Source: Actinobacillus indolicus
Lineage (GTDB): Bacteria > Pseudomonadota > Gammaproteobacteria > Enterobacterales > Pasteurellaceae
Reading direction: 5' to 3'
DNA: 64,000 bases
Assembly: GCF_004519515.1 (NCBI RefSeq)
Contig: NZ_CP038145.1
Coordinates: 2,150,001-2,214,000, forward strand
The notes under the pieces were generated by a model. It saw only the letters and a program-made list of their open reading frames with translations, made no database searches and was not told where the DNA came from. The translations under genes were made by a program, and so were the position numbers. This document shows positions 18,634 to 32,568 of this stretch, piece by piece. Numbering within the stretch: the stretch's first letter is position 1; each line of letters begins with the position of its first letter.

Positions 18634-20121
18634 ATGAATTATACAATTGCACAGAGTAAATCAGGCAATCCAATTTCACTTACAGCCAAAATGGCAAACC
18701 GCCACGGTTTGATTGCAGGGGCAACAGGGACAGGTAAAACCGTTACCTTACGTAAATTAGCAGAAACCTTCAGTAATGACGGTGTACCTGTTTTTCTCGT
18801 AGATGTAAAAGGGGATTTATCTGGTTTAGTACAAGCGGGTAGTTTTCAAGGAAAAATTGCAGAACGTATTGAGCAATTCCAACTCGGTGGCGAAGCTTAC
18901 TTAAATGGCTTCCCTGTCTCTTTCTGGGACGTATTTGGTGAGTCAGGTATCCCACTTCGTACAACGATTTCTGAAATGGGGCCGATGCTTTTAGCGCGTT
19001 TACTCAATTTAAATGATACCCAAGAAGGCTTATTAAATTTAGTATTCCGTGTCGCAGATGATAAAGGTTTATTGCTGATCGATCTGAAAGATCTCCGTGC
19101 AATGCTTAAATTTGTTGCAGAAAATGCAAAAACCTTCCAACTAGAGTACGGCAACGTTTCCGCTGCAAGTGTGGGGGCAATTCAACGTGCGCTTTTAGCC
19201 CTTGAAAATGAAGGCGCAGCGAATTTATTTGGCGAGCCTGCGTTAGATTTACAGGACTGGATTCAAACACGTGATGGTCGTGGTGTCATTAATGTGCTTA
19301 ACTCTGAGAAATTAATCAATTCTCCAAGAATGTATGGCGCATTTTTATTATGGTTTATGGCGGAATTGTTTGAACAGTTACCTGAAGTGGGCGATCCAGA
19401 TAAACCAAAATTTGTCCTATTTTTTGATGAAGCCCATTTATTATTTGACGGTGCGCCGAAAGTACTTGTCGATAAAATTGAGCAAGTAGTGCGTTTAATT
19501 CGTTCTAAAGGTGTTGGTGTTTATTTTGTGACACAAAATCCATTAGATTTACCAGAGTCTGTCTTAGGTCAGTTAGGTAATCGTGTACAACACGCATTGC
19601 GTGCGTTCACACCAAAAGATCAGAAAGCCGTAAAATCTGCGGCAGAAACCTTCCGTGCAAATCCAGGTGTGGATGTGGTTGAGGCCATTACGCAATTAGG
19701 GGTTGGGGAAGCATTAATTTCGGTATTAGATGAAAAAGGGATGCCAACGCCCGTTGAAATCGCTTATGTTTATCCACCACAAAGCCAACTTAAACCGATT
19801 TCTCAAGATGAGCGTTTAAGTTTGGTAAAACAAGATGATCTCTATTTCCATTATAGCCAATATGTTGACAATGCTTCGGCATTTGAAACGTTAAACGCTC
19901 AAGCACAAGTGCAACAACAAGCGGTAGAGCAGGCTAAAGCGGAAGAAGAGAGCTTTTTAGGCGGAATGCTAGGCAGTATTTTTGGTACGAAGAAAAAAAG
20001 CGAACAATCTTTAGCTGAACAAGTGGTTGGTAGCGTTGCTCAATCTGTTGGGCGAAACTTGCGAAACCAAGTGACTAAACAGATCATGCGTGGTCTTTTA
20101 GGCGCAATTACCAAGAAATAA
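18634..20121 (+). CDS. HerA/FtsK-like ATPase of the DUF853 (YjgR) family
   Basis: About 495 residues from the ATG at 18634, which has a GGAG 7 nt upstream; the frame also opens with a TTG inside that site. The Walker A motif is GATGTGKT near residue 30 and Walker B is FVLFFDEAHLL near residue 265. The C-terminus is Gln/Ala-rich and then glycine-rich (SFLGGMLGSIFGTKKK). It belongs to the HerA-like ATPase superfamily in its DUF853/YjgR branch; a role in nucleic-acid handling is inferred from the fold, but the function in bacteria is not known. It is followed by an uptake-signal-containing terminator. Confidence 0.85.
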   Translation: MNYTIAQSKSGNPISLTAKMANRHGLIAGATGTGKTVTLRKLAETFSNDGVPVFLVDVKGDLSGLVQAGSFQGKIAERIEQFQLGGEAYLNGFPVSFWDVFGESGIPLRTTISEMGPMLLARLLNLNDTQEGLLNLVFRVADDKGLLLIDLKDLRAMLKFVAENAKTFQLEYGNVSAASVGAIQRALLALENEGAANLFGEPALDLQDWIQTRDGRGVINVLNSEKLINSPRMYGAFLLWFMAELFEQLPEVGDPDKPKFVLFFDEAHLLFDGAPKVLVDKIEQVVRLIRSKGVGVYFVTQNPLDLPESVLGQLGNRVQHALRAFTPKDQKAVKSAAETFRANPGVDVVEAITQLGVGEALISVLDEKGMPTPVEIAYVYPPQSQLKPISQDERLSLVKQDDLYFHYSQYVDNASAFETLNAQAQVQQQAVEQAKAEEESFLGGMLGSIFGTKKKSEQSLAEQVVGSVAQSVGRNLRNQVTKQIMRGLLGAITKK

Positions 20122-20130
20122 TCATTTCAT

Positions 20131-20177
20131 ACAAGCGGTGGGTTTGCGTAAAAAATTTACAAAAACCACCGTTTTTT
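20131..20177 (+). terminator. Terminator built on an uptake signal after the DUF853 gene
   Basis: ACAAGCGGT (20131-20139) continues into GGGTTT, which pairs with AAACCACCG at 20163-20171 and is followed by TTTTTT. Thus one arm of the stem is the uptake signal itself. Confidence 0.75.
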
Positions 20178-20183
20178 CTTATT

Positions 20184-20226
20184 TGTGAATTACATCACAG
20201 TATTTCTTTCAAAATCCCGTTATATT
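20184..20226 (+). promoter_or_regulatory. CRP-dependent promoter of the AfuA-type gene
   Basis: TGTGAATTACATCACA at 20184-20199 is an exact match to the CRP consensus TGTGA-N6-TCACA. A -10 element TATATT lies at 20221-20226, placing the transcription start near 20233 and the CRP centre about 41-42 bp upstream, the class II activation position. No good -35 is seen, which is usual for class II promoters. This implies activation under sugar limitation. Confidence 0.87.
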
Positions 20227-20259
20227 GCATCCACTTTTATTCATATAAGGATGGATGTA

Positions 20260-21294
20260 ATGAAACTTAAAAAATTATCTTATTTACTTTCTACGTTACT
20301 TTTTGGTGCAACATTAGCTTCAACTGTGCAAGCAGAAGGACGTTTGGTCGTTTATTGTAGCTCAACTAACTTAATGTGTGAGCAAGAGACACAAGCTTTC
20401 GGTAAAAAGTATGATGTGAAAGTCTCTTTTATTCGTAATGGTTCAGGCAGCACCTTAGCGAAAGTAGAAGCAGAAAAAGGTAATCCACAAGCGGATGTTT
20501 GGTATGGCGGTACGCTAGATCCACAATCACAAGCAGGTGAAATGGGATTGCTTCAGCCGTATCAATCACCAAATCTCGCACAAATTGTGGAAAGATTCCG
20601 TGATCCAGCAAAAGTGAAAGGAAACTATACCTCTGCGATTTATATGGGAATTTTAGGTTTTGGCGTGAATTTAGATCGTCTCAAAAAATTAGGCATTGAA
20701 AAAGTCCCAACAACTTGGGCAGATCTTCTTGATCCACGTTTAGCCGGTGAAATTCAAATTGCAGACCCACAAAGTTCAGGTACAGCATATACTGCGATTG
20801 CAACCTTTGTTCAACTTTGGGGCGAAGAAAAAGCCTTTGAATATTTCAAACAGCTTCATAAAAATATTTCACAATATACTAAATCAGGCATCACCCCATC
20901 TCGTAACGCAGCGCGTGGTGAAACGGCTATCGGTATCGGTTTCTTACATGACTATGCAACTGAGAAGAAAAATGGCGCTAACTTAGAAATTGTTGCACCA
21001 ACGGATGGTACAGGTTATGAGTTAGGTGGCGTGAGCATTTTAAAAGGTGCGCGTAACTTGGATAATGCAAAATTATTTGTGGATTGGGCATTATCTAAAG
21101 AAGCACAAGAGCTTTCATGGCAGAAAGGTGAAGCTTTCCAAGTGTTAACTAATACCACAGCAGAGCGTTCGCCATATTCACTTGACCCAGATAAATTAAA
21201 TTTAATCAATTATGACTTTGAAAAATATGGTTCAAATGATGAACGTAAACGTCTGATTGATAAATGGATTAATGATGTTAAATTAGCGAAATAA
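20260..21294 (+). CDS. afuA: AfuA-type periplasmic binding protein (sugar-phosphate/iron ABC transporter family)
   Basis: About 344 residues from the ATG at 20260 (TAAGGA upstream). The signal peptide MKLKKLSYLLSTLLFG ends near VQAEG. The mature protein is a FbpA-fold extracellular solute-binding protein with GRLVVYCSSTNLMC, RNGSGSTLAKVEAEKGNPQA and GFLHDY. It closely resembles AfuA of A. pleuropneumoniae, first annotated as ferric-iron binding but later shown to bind hexose-phosphates. The CRP site supports a sugar role. No permease or ATPase is adjacent; AfuB and AfuC homologues lacking a binding protein lie 13 kb away (33599-36698) and are the obvious partners. The substrate is inferred. 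Confidence 0.85.
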   Translation: MKLKKLSYLLSTLLFGATLASTVQAEGRLVVYCSSTNLMCEQETQAFGKKYDVKVSFIRNGSGSTLAKVEAEKGNPQADVWYGGTLDPQSQAGEMGLLQPYQSPNLAQIVERFRDPAKVKGNYTSAIYMGILGFGVNLDRLKKLGIEKVPTTWADLLDPRLAGEIQIADPQSSGTAYTAIATFVQLWGEEKAFEYFKQLHKNISQYTKSGITPSRNAARGETAIGIGFLHDYATEKKNGANLEIVAPTDGTGYELGGVSILKGARNLDNAKLFVDWALSKEAQELSWQKGEAFQVLTNTTAERSPYSLDPDKLNLINYDFEKYGSNDERKRLIDKWINDVKLAK

Positions 21295-21308
21295 TCAAAG
21301 ATGATAAA

Positions 21309-21340
21309 ACTCCCCCTACATTTAGGGGGAGTTTTCTTTT
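21309..21340 (+). terminator. Terminator after the afuA-type gene
   Basis: Stem AACTCCCCCTA / TAGGGGGAGTT with loop CATT, followed by TTCTTTTT. Confidence 0.88.
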
Positions 21341-21418
21341 TGCTACAAATTTTTAACAAATGTTTGTGAAATTGCGGTAAAATTCTCACTAATTTATTCA
21401 CGATTAAAGAGAACTATT

Positions 21419-22336
21419 ATGAGTATCCGAATTCTCCCACAAGATGAAATTCAAAAAGTGGCAAGTTCATTTCAGCATCCTGATTTGTTATATGCTAACC
21501 CTAAAAATTTATATGCTCGTCGAGCAAAACGTTTACGCCAATTAGCTGAAAACAATCCATTTGGCGATTATCTCGAATTTGTGGCAAATATTGTGGAAGT
21601 TCAGCTTGATCTTCTTCAAAATCAGCCAATTGCAAATATGTCGAAGGAACTGACCGCTTACTTAGAAGCTAATCAAGGTATTAAGCCTTTAGATGCTAAA
21701 CATTTTAAACGTTCAGATGAATGGCAAAAATTGCTGTTAGCCTTTATTGAAAAATTTAAGCCTTATGCTTCAGATACTGTTTTAGCGACATTAGAGTGGT
21801 TAGAAAAAGCGTCTAGTTCAGAGTTAGAAACCCTTGCAGATCATCTGCTCAATGAACGTTATGAAGAAGTGGGAGCGGATAAAGCCGTATTCCTTTGGGC
21901 TGTTTTATCGCTTTACTGGGTACAATTAACTCAGCAATTACCACGTAATACCCGAGCGGAAGGTGAAGAGCGTCACACTTGCCCTGTATGTAATTCAGCG
22001 CCTATTGCAAGTGTAATTCACTTTGGTGAAGCACAAGGCTTACGCTATTTACACTGTTCATTATGTGAAAGTGAATGGAATATGGTGCGAGCGAAATGCA
22101 GTAACTGTGAGCAAACAGGTAAATTAGATTATTGGAGCTTAGATAGCATGGATGCTGCAGTAAAAGCAGAAAGCTGTGGTGACTGTGAAAGCTATCTTAA
22201 AGTGATGTACCAAGATAAAGATCCACACGTTGAACCGATTGCAGATGATTTAGGTACGCTATTCCTTGATGCTGAAATGGAACAAAAAGGCTTAGCACGT
22301 AGTGCGATTAATCCTTTCTTATTTCAAGTAGAGTAG
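21419..22336 (+). CDS. fdhE: Formate dehydrogenase accessory protein FdhE
   Basis: 305 residues. The N-terminal half is helical ([11 protein letters not shown]...[22 protein letters not shown]), and the C-terminal rubredoxin-like part carries four CxxC motifs: [22 protein letters not shown] and CGDCESYL. FdhE binds redox-sensitive iron through these cysteines and is needed for assembly and activity of membrane formate dehydrogenases. The enzyme's structural genes are not in this window. AAAGAGA precedes the ATG. The gene is monocistronic between two terminators. Confidence 0.94.
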   Translation: MSIRILPQDEIQKVASSFQHPDLLYANPKNLYARRAKRLRQLAENNPFGDYLEFVANIVEVQLDLLQNQPIANMSKELTAYLEANQGIKPLDAKHFKRSDEWQKLLLAFIEKFKPYASDTVLATLEWLEKASSSELETLADHLLNERYEEVGADKAVFLWAVLSLYWVQLTQQLPRNTRAEGEERHTCPVCNSAPIASVIHFGEAQGLRYLHCSLCESEWNMVRAKCSNCEQTGKLDYWSLDSMDAAVKAESCGDCESYLKVMYQDKDPHVEPIADDLGTLFLDAEMEQKGLARSAINPFLFQVE

Positions 22337-22347
22337 TTGTATTTTTT

Positions 22348-22395
22348 AAAAATCCACCTTTCAATGTGTGATATGCACTTCAAAAGGTGGATTTT
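22348..22395. terminator. Terminator after fdhE
   Basis: Long inverted repeat AAAAATCCACCTT / AAGGTGGATTTTT with a roughly 20-nt loop. It is symmetrical, so it can serve both fdhE and the convergent DUF4153 remnant. Confidence 0.85.
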
Positions 22396-22411
22396 TACTT
22401 ATAGGCATTGG

Positions 22412-23443
22412 TTATTTCTTTTCATTGTTAGGTTCAAAATAACCCATCACATCTCCCTGATAGAGCGTATATCCACGACAAGTCGAATTTTCCCCATATT
22501 GAAATCCTACCGTATTTAATAATAGTAGTCCGCCATTTGTTGTGGGTACATTAAGGAATCTATCTCGTTCTTGACGAATTTTATCTACTTGTTCATTGGT
22601 TAATGGACGAGTGATATCAATACCTAACTCGGTCATCTGTTGTTTAAAATAACGTTCTTCAACTACGATATTGCTCGTTGATGAAGCTTGATTCATAAGT
22701 ACTAATTTACGATTGTCACTACACAGATTTTGTTCATTATTCGAGTCCTTTTCAGATTGATATTCCATAAATCCGCGTAGTTGTGTGAACGTTTTATATG
22801 GGCGAACATCAATAGGAGGAGTAGCATAGAGATCATCATTGCGATAAAGATAATAATAGCCCTGTGTTTGCTGTTCTGCTTCAAGATAATCGGAATTTCC
22901 AGACATACTTGCAAGTTTAGATAATGTTTCTTCACCATAAAGCTCAACAAATTCAGGATTGTTTTTGACATCAGATAAAGTTAATAAACTATAAAGTTCT
23001 CTTAGATTTTTTTGATCAGATTCTTTAGAGAATGGCTGATTAAGGCGCTCCACATTGATTTTCTGATTTTCATCGAGCAAACCTAATTCGGTTGTGATTT
23101 TTACAAAACGAGCATATTGGCTATGTTGTTCAATTTTTTCAGGTGATAGAATGATGGTGACAATAGCAATCATCGCAATGGTTAATACACTGAATAATCG
23201 GTATTGCAATAGGCGTTGGCTAAAAGAGCAGAGCACAAAGAGTGAGATTAAAGTCGCAATCGCCACTAAATAAACACGAGCTTCTGTGAAGCCATATTGT
23301 TGAATTCGCTCAAAGATACCTACCCACACTAAACCCAAGGGTATTAAGGCAAAATAGTTAAAATAGCGATAGAAGAATGTCCATCTCGGCTTTTCTAATA
23401 GGTGGCGTAACGCAATACAGAAGATTCCTAACGAGAGATAAGA
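22412..23443 (-). pseudogene. DUF4153 membrane protein, 3' part, separated by an IS1016-like insertion
   Basis: 343 codons beginning at the IS junction with SYLSLGIFC. It contains two or three hydrophobic segments and then a soluble C-terminal region (about residues 100-343 of this fragment). Joined to the part at 24165-24917 after removing the IS and one target duplication, the frame reads ...GELSFIVL-SYLSLGIFC... without a shift and gives a protein of about 594 residues, the size expected for DUF4153 proteins. A GTG inside the IS at 23482 keeps this fragment open, so a truncated product could be made. The family function is unknown. Confidence 0.85.
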
Positions 23444-23451
23444 TAAAACAA

Positions 23452-24164
23452 GGGGCTGTAGTAGATAAGGTCTAAATCCCACACCATTTTCTCAATATTT
23501 TAAGCTGATTAGATGGTGTGCTGTAGTTAAATCTAAACTCACATTCTTTGATAAAAAGATGGAAGTTTTTCTTGTCAATGCCATTGTATTTTCTAAGTAC
23601 TCGTTTGGCTTGAGACCAGAAATTTTCAATGCCATTGATGTGGTTGTGATCTTTGACAAACTCTTTGGAATGATTGATGCGAAAGTGTTTAAACTCACTC
23701 ACATCAAGAGCATTATAGCTTCTGTAACCATCTGTGTAAACGATGCTATCTGGCTTGATTTTGCTTGAGATGATAGGCATTAAGGTACTTTGCTTGGTAT
23801 CTTTTACAACAACAGTATAAACCTTGCCATTACGCTTCAAAAGACCAAATACAGCTGTTTTGCCACCAGCTCCACGACCTCGCTTGCCTTTGCGAATGCC
23901 ACCGAAGTAGCTTTCATCAAGCTCTACTTCGCCATCAAACAAAGTGTGAGCTTCAAGGTTGAGATTATATTCTATCACAAGTCTGATTTTGCGGTAAAAT
24001 AAAGCTGCTGAATTGTGCTGAATGCCAAGCAAATCACTTGCTGTTCTAGCAGTAACTTGTGCAACAAAAAATTCAAGCAGTTTTATTTGAACTTTTTTAC
24101 TTAATTTACAACGAGTTATCTTCATGTTTGTAGTATAGCATAAGTGCTAATCTACTACAGCCCC
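23452..24164 (-). mobile_element. IS1016-like element (IS1595 family), 713 bp, inserted in the DUF4153 gene
   Basis: Terminal inverted repeats GGGGCTGTAGTAGAT (23452-23466 and its complement 24150-24164) flank one intact transposase gene. The target duplication TAAAACAA is exact at 23444-23451 and 24165-24172. GGGGCTGT ends and 8-bp duplications are typical of IS1016-type members of the IS1595 family. The perfect flanks indicate recent insertion. A second relative with different inner ends is at 54131-54850. Confidence 0.95.
23472..24125 (-). CDS. IS1016-like transposase (ISXO2-type DDE domain)
   Basis: 217 residues, intact. An N-terminal helix-turn-helix-like segment (FFVAQVTARTASDLLGI) is followed by the ISXO2-like catalytic domain, with GEVELDESYFGG, RKGKRGRGAGGKTAVFGLL, IVYTDGYRSY and HINGIENFWSQAKR, the pattern of IS1595-family enzymes. 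The zinc-ribbon N-terminus of longer IS1595 transposases is absent, as in the IS1016 group. It is similar over its whole length to the transposase at 54183-54833 but clearly not identical. Confidence 0.95.
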   Translation of the reverse strand: MKITRCKLSKKVQIKLLEFFVAQVTARTASDLLGIQHNSAALFYRKIRLVIEYNLNLEAHTLFDGEVELDESYFGGIRKGKRGRGAGGKTAVFGLLKRNGKVYTVVVKDTKQSTLMPIISSKIKPDSIVYTDGYRSYNALDVSEFKHFRINHSKEFVKDHNHINGIENFWSQAKRVLRKYNGIDKKNFHLFIKECEFRFNYSTPSNQLKILRKWCGI

Positions 24165-24917
24165 TAAAACAATAAAACTCAATTCGCCTTTAGGCAGTTC
24201 AAAAAGAGCGACTATTTTAGCAATGTAAAGATAGACAATAATGGTATAAAGGATAACAACAGGCGAAAGGATAAAATTAATCAGGACTTCACCTGCAAGC
24301 AGTAGCCGTCCTTCTCGTTCAGGGTTATTTTGTACTTCACGATCTTCAAAAAAGATAAAAAAGAGCGAAGTAAAAATCAAAAATATGGCGACATAAATAG
24401 GCTCTTCAATATAATAAATGCTAGTTTCAGGGCTAAGTAGCAGATAGGAAATACTGGCTAACAAGATTTGTATCATGAAAATAATGATACCTGCTAATGC
24501 AAATGAAATTGCCAGATGTGCCGAAGTCATCAGAATGCTATATATCATTTGGCGATTATTAAATCGGAAATCTTTAATAAGCAGTAGGATTAAATGAATG
24601 AATAGCACGCCCCAATAAGCTGGACTTGTTAAATAAGTTTCAAGGTGAAATCCCCAAAAAAACGTCATTAATCCCAATGTGATAACGATATACAACAGGC
24701 TAAACCAGTAAAATCGGGTTGGGCGTAATAAATAGGTTAAGCTAAAGAAGAGTGGGAAGAAGAGAAAAATTCCCCCTATATGGTTATCCGTATAAAATAA
24801 GTCTTCAGTGGGAATAGCAATCAGCAAAATACCAAATATAAGGATCAAGAGTAATTCAATCGGATGGCTTTTCATTGATTGGCGGAGAAATGATAAAAAT
24901 GAATGTAAGATAGACAT
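24147..24917 (-). pseudogene. DUF4153 membrane protein, 5' part, truncated by an IS1016-like insertion
   Basis: 251 native codons (24917 to 24165) and then a few IS-encoded residues before a stop at 24147-24149. It is very hydrophobic, with about seven transmembrane segments, starting MSILHSFLSFLRQSMK, plus the family-like motif YIAKIVALFELPKGELSFIVL at the break. The remaining part lies at 22412-23443 beyond the IS. The original protein was probably a polytopic inner-membrane protein of unknown role. The gene follows the lapC terminator, so it was its own transcription unit. Confidence 0.87.
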
Positions 24918-24968
24918 AAATATAGAAATCCTTTAAATCGCCTGATTACACCATCTTAATTCAAAAAG

Positions 24969-25012
24969 AAAACCTAATCTAGTATGACATTTAGCTGACT
25001 AGATTAGGTTTT
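24969..25012 (-). terminator. Terminator after lapC
   Basis: A 14-bp perfect stem (24969-24982 with 24999-25012; AAAACCTAATCTAG) and a 16-nt loop, with a T-rich continuation on the minus strand. Confidence 0.85.
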
Positions 25013-25023
25013 TCCATCTCTAT

Positions 25024-26760
25024 CTATTTTTCAACAAACTGATTGCTTTGTTGAATGAGCTGTAAAAAGAGCGCTAAAGGCGGACGGCTCGTCTGTTTTT
25101 CGCCTTGCACATTGTAATGTTCAAAATCACCTTTACGGTTGACGTGATATTGTTCGCCGTCTGGCATAATGGCAACATTCCATTGATAGTTAGATGCTAA
25201 TAGCCATTTGCGATCATTTTCCGTGGCTAAGTTAATGCCTTGTGCATAGTCATTGACAGAAGATGTTGCACCAAAAAATTGATTGAGTAGCGTTGGTACC
25301 ATATCTAAATGGCTAGATAAGCCAGTATAAAGACTTTTATCCCCTTGCCAGTACATCAACATAGGCACTTGCGTCCGCTCTTTTGCAAAAGATTGGGTTG
25401 AACTGACCGCTTGTTCTGCAATATCTGCGGTAATAATGATAAGCGTACTTTTAGTTAACCCTTGTTGCTCTAAGGCTTGCCATACATCTGCAAATTGCCA
25501 ATCTAGGATTTTGGTTTGCTGTGTGTAATCTACCCCTTGCGGTAGATTGAGCTCTAAATAGCTGAAAAATGCTTGATCTTTTCGCTGAGTTAACCATTTT
25601 TTCCATTGGGCAATCGCATCTAAATTTCCTTTCGATTTTGGTAATTTAAAATCGGCAAATAAGGCTCGATGATAAAGGGGTTCTGCAAAGCCATTATAGG
25701 AAAACAATCCAAATTGATAGTGAAGCTGTTGTAAACGTGAAATCAATACAGATCGTGCTTTTTCATTCAAAATGGCATCTAAATAACGCCCACTTAACCC
25801 ATAAAATAACCCAACAATGCTACTACTTTGTGTGTCGCCACTGCTGTAATGTTGAGAGAATCGGCGGCTTTGTTGGCTAACCTGATAAAGCGCAGGCATC
25901 GTCTCTTCAACAATCGCCTGATTTTTTAGACCAGACAGATTAATCAACAGCACATTAGGTTTATATTGCGGTTCAGTAAATTGAACAGCTTTTTTCGGAT
26001 AGTTAAGATAGAAGGTATCTAACCGACCTGTTTCTTCGATTTGTTGTTCTAATTCAGCACGATCAATCAGCCCGTGTTTTTCAAGAAAACTACGAGCAGT
26101 CATTGGGTAGGCTAAGGGATAATTTGCTTTCTGGGCGGTAATTGGGCGATAAAGTGACATATCAGCCCAGGCGTAAAGCAAATGTGTTGCAGTAAAACAG
26201 CTCAAAAAGAGCATCGCAACATATTTGCCCCATTTCTGACGATTAAAACTCCGTAATTTATTCCAACACCAACGGGAATAGAGCATTTCTAATAATAAAA
26301 TCAATGGCATAGGCACAAAAAGAAGTTGCCATTGACGTGTTAATTCTCCGTCATCATTAGGATTGACGAGCAGATCCCACACTAAAGGGGAAAGGTGGAG
26401 ATAAAATCGTTTAAAGACTTCCGTATCAAGCAATAATACCGTCATGCCCGCTGTGGCAAAAATCACAGAAATACTTCGGAAGGCTCTGTTATTTTTGATA
26501 ATAAAGCTGAGTGGGAAGAGTAGTAGTAAGTAAAGGGCAAAAACGACAAAGCTGAAATGCCCAAACAAACTAATAAAGAAATAGAGTTTTCCAAAAAGGG
26601 TATTTGGCCAGTCGGAATTAAAGGCATAACGAGAAGAGATCAATAACGCCACAACAATATTAAAAAGTGCAAACCAATGTCCCCAGCTGATACGTTGGGA
26701 AACTTCTTCTCGGTATTGGCGAGAATTTTCAGGGAGTAAGTGGCGTAGTGAACTCAACAT
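25024..26760 (-). CDS. lapC: LapC/PbgA (YejM) inner-membrane sulfatase-fold regulator of LPS synthesis
   Basis: 578 residues: five N-terminal transmembrane helices (about 1-190), a linker, and a periplasmic sulfatase-like domain (about 240-570). The domain begins PNVLLINLSGLKNQAIVEETMP and contains SSGDTQSSSIVGLFYGLSGRY. As in YejM, the canonical catalytic Cys/Ser environment of true sulfatases is not evident. In E. coli the protein binds LPS and tunes LpxC degradation through LapB. It starts 2 bp after yejL, reproducing the E. coli yejL-yejM operon, which strongly supports the call. Confidence 0.92.
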   Translation of the reverse strand: MLSSLRHLLPENSRQYREEVSQRISWGHWFALFNIVVALLISSRYAFNSDWPNTLFGKLYFFISLFGHFSFVVFALYLLLLFPLSFIIKNNRAFRSISVIFATAGMTVLLLDTEVFKRFYLHLSPLVWDLLVNPNDDGELTRQWQLLFVPMPLILLLEMLYSRWCWNKLRSFNRQKWGKYVAMLFLSCFTATHLLYAWADMSLYRPITAQKANYPLAYPMTARSFLEKHGLIDRAELEQQIEETGRLDTFYLNYPKKAVQFTEPQYKPNVLLINLSGLKNQAIVEETMPALYQVSQQSRRFSQHYSSGDTQSSSIVGLFYGLSGRYLDAILNEKARSVLISRLQQLHYQFGLFSYNGFAEPLYHRALFADFKLPKSKGNLDAIAQWKKWLTQRKDQAFFSYLELNLPQGVDYTQQTKILDWQFADVWQALEQQGLTKSTLIIITADIAEQAVSSTQSFAKERTQVPMLMYWQGDKSLYTGLSSHLDMVPTLLNQFFGATSSVNDYAQGINLATENDRKWLLASNYQWNVAIMPDGEQYHVNRKGDFEHYNVQGEKQTSRPPLALFLQLIQQSNQFVEK

Positions 26761-26762
26761 AG

Positions 26763-26987
26763 TTATTTAGCAGACATCAAAGAATTTTTTAATGCAGAAC
26801 TAAAGGCATCTGCCAACACTTCACGTTGTTGTGGATTTTGTACGTTAGTGACCAAAATGTTGGTGACCATATTGCCTAATGCCATTAAGGACAGATCCAC
26901 AGGCGCTTTGTGTTTTTCAAGTGTGATAATTAAATCATTTAAAAGTGCGTCGAGTTGTTTGTCTTGATATTTAGATTTGCTTGCCAT
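26763..26987 (-). CDS. yejL: YejL-family (UPF0352) small protein
   Basis: 74 residues, helical and soluble, with the family block MASKSKYQDKQLDALLNDLI and SLMALGNMVTNI. The function is unknown. It is located directly upstream of lapC with a 2-bp gap, so the two are cotranslated. No nearby -10/-35 pair is convincing; its promoter probably lies in 26988-27039. Confidence 0.9.
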   Translation of the reverse strand: MASKSKYQDKQLDALLNDLIITLEKHKAPVDLSLMALGNMVTNILVTNVQNPQQREVLADAFSSALKNSLMSAK

Positions 26988-27039
26988 AATAGTCTATATG
27001 AATAATAAAATTGGGTGGAATATAGCATAAAAGCCTAAT

Positions 27040-27095
27040 CAAGCGGTGAGATTTACGCAAATTTTTGCAAATTTTGCCTGAAATCTCACCGCTTG
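27040..27095. terminator. Inverted uptake-signal pair acting as the cmoA terminator
   Basis: CAAGCGGTGAGATTT at 27040-27054 pairs perfectly with AAATCTCACCGCTTG at 27081-27095 (15 bp). The 26-nt loop consists of the TTTTTGCAAA uptake-signal blocks. It starts 3 bp after the cmoA stop (27098), so the natural-transformation signal doubles as an intrinsic terminator. Confidence 0.85.
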
Positions 27096-27097
27096 TG

Positions 27098-27829
<732 letters not shown>

Positions 27830-27932
27830 TTAAGTCTAATTTAAAAGTCACTATTGTACTCCTAAATCAATACTTTTGGGGTAAAAATCAACGTAATATT
27901 CCTTTTTCCTAAAATCCCTTTTTCTGATATAA

Positions 27933-30434
<2,502 letters not shown>

Positions 30435-30459
30435 TCATGAATATCTGATCATTTTGAAG

Positions 30460-30494
30460 AATAAGCTAATCATTGATGATTAGCTTATTTTTTT
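30460..30494. terminator. Terminator between convergent gyrB and the TusA-like gene
   Basis: A 13-bp stem AATAAGCTAATCA / TGATTAGCTTATT (30460-30472, 30477-30489) with loop TTGA and a T run. The stop codon of the minus-strand gene lies inside the 3' arm. Confidence 0.88.
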
Positions 30495-30708
30495 GTAATT
30501 AATATGATTGAGTTATCTGAATTGTGCTTTAGTGTTTCTATTTGACAAGAATGTTTCTCACATAAATAAACAAAATCTTGTAGGATGGCATCTTGATGTA
30601 AGTGGATACATAATTGTTCATCAACACTTAACAATTTTATTGCCCTCTTTGCCATAAATAGTGGGAGAGGGCAACGGTAAGCGGTGAGATCAAGAGAATA
30701 ATTCACCA

Positions 30709-30709
<1 letters not shown>
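30485..30709 (-). CDS. TusA-family sulfur-carrier protein
   Basis: 74 residues of the two-layer TusA/SirA/YedF fold. The conserved redox/persulfide cysteine lies in YRCPLPLFMAKRAI at about residue 13. TusA-type proteins relay persulfide sulfur, for example to tRNA thiolation or other acceptors; which acceptor is used here is unknown. It starts on the base where the hemerythrin gene ends (30709), so translation is coupled, and it is the third gene of tgt-hemerythrin-tusA-like. A second, true TusA may exist elsewhere. Confidence 0.85.
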
Positions 30710-32398
<1,689 letters not shown>

Positions 32399-32479
32399 TT
32401 ATAAAAGCATTATTTTAACTTATTTTGCATGAGAAACCCATTTGAAAATCGTTAGCTACGATTATTCTTCAAATTTTGC

Positions 32480-32535
32480 TTGCATTTCTATAAAGAATTC
32501 GTTAATTTATATTCATGTACTATTTTAATAGTACA
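32480..32535 (+). promoter_or_regulatory. Promoter with a TrpR-type operator before the TrpX-like gene
   Basis: The 20-bp palindrome TGTACTATTTTAATAGTACA (32516-32535) matches the trp operator core GTACTAGTTAACTAGTAC at 16 of 18 positions. It overlaps the expected transcription start of a promoter readable as TTGCAT (32480-32485), a 17-nt spacer and TAATTT (32503-32508). Repression by Trp-bound TrpR is therefore likely. trpR itself is not in the window. Confidence 0.75.
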
Positions 32536-32568
32536 AAAATACAATTTTACTTACAAAAGGATATGAGT

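Noticed and set aside
23444..23482. GTG-initiated start of a separate gene at the right part of DUF4153
   Set aside because: The first residues are encoded by the IS terminal repeat; the reading frame is the broken 3' part of the DUF4153 gene, not an independent gene.
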